From Coriobacteriales bacterium (GTDB lineage: Bacteria; Actinomycetota; Coriobacteriia; Coriobacteriales; UBA8131): a stretch of 7,759 bases of DNA. The stretch covers positions 1 to 7,759 of the forward strand of contig JAISFJ010000151.1 of the NCBI GenBank assembly GCA_031263665.1, read 5' to 3'. Shown here one piece after another: positions 6,513-7,759 of this stretch. Within the stretch, counting starts at the first letter, position 1; every line of letters begins with the position of its first letter. The notes beneath the pieces are model-generated. The model ran no database searches. It saw nothing but the letters and a program-made list of their open reading frames with translations, and was not told the DNA's origin. Both the position numbers and the translations under genes were made by a program.

Positions 6513-6553
6513 GAGCAACGCCAGCATTAGCCCAGCTAGTCCCGGCGTTGCTC
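6513..6553. terminator. Stable hairpin after the operon, no U-tract
   Basis: GAGCAACGCC (6513-6522) pairs perfectly with GGCGTTGCTC (6544-6553) around a 21-base loop that can itself form a short TAGC/GCTA stem. It begins 40 bases after the NrfD stop, where a terminator is expected. No run of T follows on either strand, so it is not a classical intrinsic terminator; it could stabilise the mRNA 3' end or act with Rho. Confidence 0.4.
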
Positions 6554-6578
6554 GCCTGCGTGCGACACACAAATATCT

Positions 6579-6612
6579 GCTCAAACTCACAAAAAATCAC
6601 AGGTTTGAGCGG
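6579..6612. repeat. 34-bp hairpin repeat, copy 1
   Basis: GCTCAAAC (6579-6586) and GTTTGAGC (6603-6610) form 8-bp perfect arms around a 16-base loop containing AAAAAATCACAG. Copy 2 lies 109 bases downstream with a single mismatch. Its right part, extended to 6616, is also the perfect reverse complement of 6682-6695. It lies upstream of the likely ATPase-gene promoter. Confidence 0.75.
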
Positions 6613-6656
6613 GTTAGTAAAATCCCAAAATCATTAGAATATGAGGTTATAGGCTC

Positions 6657-6665
6657 TGTTATACT
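6657..6665 (+). promoter_or_regulatory. Extended -10 promoter candidate for the ATPase gene
   Basis: TGTTATACT fits the extended -10 form TGnTATAAT with one mismatch, which can work without a good -35; none is evident at normal spacing. Transcription would begin near 6672, about 80 bases before the start codon, in an AT-rich stretch. The two 34-bp repeats sit on either side, so copy 2 would fall in the leader and copy 1 upstream of the promoter. Confidence 0.4.
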
Positions 6666-6685
6666 TACATGGCTGATTTAATAAC

Positions 6686-6721
6686 CCGCTCAAACTCATA
6701 AAAAATCACAGGTTTGAGCGG
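6686..6721. repeat. 34-bp hairpin repeat, copy 2, with longer arms
   Basis: Positions 6688-6721 repeat copy 1 with one change in the loop (T for C). Here the arms extend to 10 perfect base pairs, CCGCTCAAAC (6686-6695) and GTTTGAGCGG (6712-6721), around the 16-base loop. The element ends 18 bases before the ATPase ribosome site, so as DNA it could be an operator and as RNA a leader hairpin. Confidence 0.75.
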
Positions 6722-6739
6722 ATATTTCGATTTCGATAC

Positions 6740-6745
6740 GGGAGG
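6740..6745 (+). promoter_or_regulatory. Ribosome binding site of the ATPase gene
   Basis: GGGAGG is separated by five bases from the ATG at 6751, a strong site that fixes the start. Confidence 0.75.
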
Positions 6746-6750
6746 TTTCC

Positions 6751-7759
6751 ATGCTCGTAGGACGAAAAAAAGAGCAGAAGCAGCTTCTGGATTACTACCA
6801 TGCGGACAGGTCGGATTTCGTTGCTGTCTATGGACGGCGCAGGGTTGGAAAAACTTTTCTTGTGCGGGAGGTGTTTGCGGATAAGTTCTTTTTCTTTTAT
6901 ACCGGTACGACCAAAATCAGGACGACCGCGCAAAACCTTGAGCGATTTGGCGATGCGCTTAACCAGTACGGGATGCCGGCTGGCGAGGTACCTGTCTCTT
7001 GGATGAAGGCATTTGACCTTTTACGCGACCGTATCAAAGCATCACGCAACAAGGGCAAAAAGGTCATATTCATCGACGAGATGCCGTGGCTCGATTTGCC
7101 AAAATCAGGATTTCTTGCGGCGCTTGAGTATTTTTGGAACTCGTTTGCGTCGGCGCGCAAGGATATTTTACTCATTGCGTGCGGCTCAGCATCCTCATGG
7201 ATTACCAAGAAACTTCTGCGCGACCACGGCGGGCTGCACAACAGGGTCACCGGGAGAATCCATCTGCGTCCGTTGACCCTCAATGAATGTGAAGTCTATC
7301 TCGCGGCCAAAGGAGCGGGCTTATCTCGCTATGACCTGATTGAATCCTCTATGGTTTTTGGCGGCATACCTTATTATTTGGATTACTTTGACAGTAGATA
7401 CAGCCTTGCGGCGAATATCGACCGTATCGTTTTTAACGAAGACGCGCCTCTGCGTGATGAATTCAACGAGATGTATGCTTCTCTGTTCAAAAACTCCGAC
7501 GACTATATCCGTGTGGTTCGTGCGCTTGGTGACAAGAAAAAAGGACTCACGCGCAAAGAGATTGTTGAGACAAGCGGGCTTTCCAACGGCGGTATGCTGT
7601 CCGACATTTTGGAGAACCTCGAGCTCAGCGGTTTTATCCGCAGCTATTATGCCTACCCGCAAAAGACAAACGGCGCACTCTATCAATTGATAGACAGCTT
7701 CTCGCTTTTTGATTGCGCGTTCCTCTATCCCGCGCGGCCAACAAACCGGCATTTTTGGA
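6751..7759 (+). CDS. AAA+ ATPase of the ATPase_2/DUF234 type (partial, C-terminus off the right edge)
   Basis: The frame is open from ATG 6751 to the window end, 336 codons. The N-terminus MLVGRKKEQKQLLDYY is typical of the ATPase_2 family (COG1672-like). Walker A is GRRRVGKT at residues 28-35 and Walker B VIFIDE at 105-110, followed by a GSASSW segment resembling the family's sensor region. Residues about 265-305 (TRKEIVETSGLSNGG and onwards) look like a winged helix, and the end (LYQLIDSFSLFDCAFLY) like the beginning of a DUF234 domain that continues beyond the window. These proteins are widespread in anaerobes and archaea and their role is mostly unknown. It has its own ribosome site and probable promoter and no visible link to the reductase operon. 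By eye it is more AT-rich than the operon, which could reflect separate origin. Confidence 0.85.
   Translation, partial: MLVGRKKEQKQLLDYYHADRSDFVAVYGRRRVGKTFLVREVFADKFFFFYTGTTKIRTTAQNLERFGDALNQYGMPAGEVPVSWMKAFDLLRDRIKASRNKGKKVIFIDEMPWLDLPKSGFLAALEYFWNSFASARKDILLIACGSASSWITKKLLRDHGGLHNRVTGRIHLRPLTLNECEVYLAAKGAGLSRYDLIESSMVFGGIPYYLDYFDSRYSLAANIDRIVFNEDAPLRDEFNEMYASLFKNSDDYIRVVRALGDKKKGLTRKEIVETSGLSNGGMLSDILENLELSGFIRSYYAYPQKTNGALYQLIDSFSLFDCAFLYPARPTNRHFW

Noticed and set aside
5991..6590. Minus-strand frames of 199 and 189 residues over the NrfD gene
   Set aside because: They are shadow frames extended by the low-complexity repeat. Composition is repetitive (FGFG, ASNTSG) and no family is recognisable.
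6579..6721. Possible mini CRISPR array from the two 34-bp repeats
   Set aside because: There are only two copies with a 75-base interval, too long for a spacer. A promoter lies between them and no cas gene is nearby.
1..7759. Insertion sequence or prophage genes
   Set aside because: No transposase, integrase or phage frame is recognisable in any reading frame.

Overview
The window looks like a piece of a genome from the Eggerthellaceae or a close relative (Coriobacteriia, Actinomycetota), mostly gut anaerobes. This is inferred from gene content alone: a LuxR-type regulator with a large multi-pass membrane domain, transcribed away from a TorD chaperone plus a three-subunit molybdopterin oxidoreductase. 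That layout recurs many times in those genomes. No marker gene is present to confirm it.

Layout: positions 1-1332 (minus strand) carry the membrane part of the LuxR-type regulator; its DNA-binding end lies beyond the left edge. Positions 1333-1747 are a gene-free divergent control region rich in symmetric DNA: two 14-bp direct repeats, a 62-bp nested palindrome, a 13-bp palindrome and a possible promoter. Positions 1748-6473 (plus strand) form a tight four-gene operon: TorD-family chaperone; Tat-exported molybdoenzyme of the PsrA/PhsA type with a cysteine Mo ligand; four-cluster ferredoxin subunit; and NrfD/PsrC-type quinol-oxidising membrane anchor. The last two junctions are one-base TGATG overlaps. 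Positions 6474-6750 hold a hairpin and two 34-bp hairpin repeats placed symmetrically around an extended -10 promoter. Positions 6751-7759 encode the first part of an AAA+ ATPase of the ATPase_2/DUF234 kind, cut by the right edge.

How it works together (inference): the chaperone matures the catalytic subunit before Tat export. The anchor takes electrons from menaquinol and passes them through the iron-sulfur subunit to the Mo site outside the membrane, where a terminal acceptor is reduced. The acceptor could be polysulfide, thiosulfate, tetrathionate or another compound; the sequence does not decide. The divergent membrane regulator probably senses the substrate or a related signal and controls the operon through the intergenic sites.

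The most unusual signals are the 62-bp nested palindrome, the symmetric 34-bp repeats ahead of the ATPase gene, and in-frame low-complexity or repeat expansions in three genes (regulator linker, chaperone N-terminus, NrfD loop between helices 7 and 8). I found no complete novel system, CRISPR array, tRNA, rRNA or transposase.
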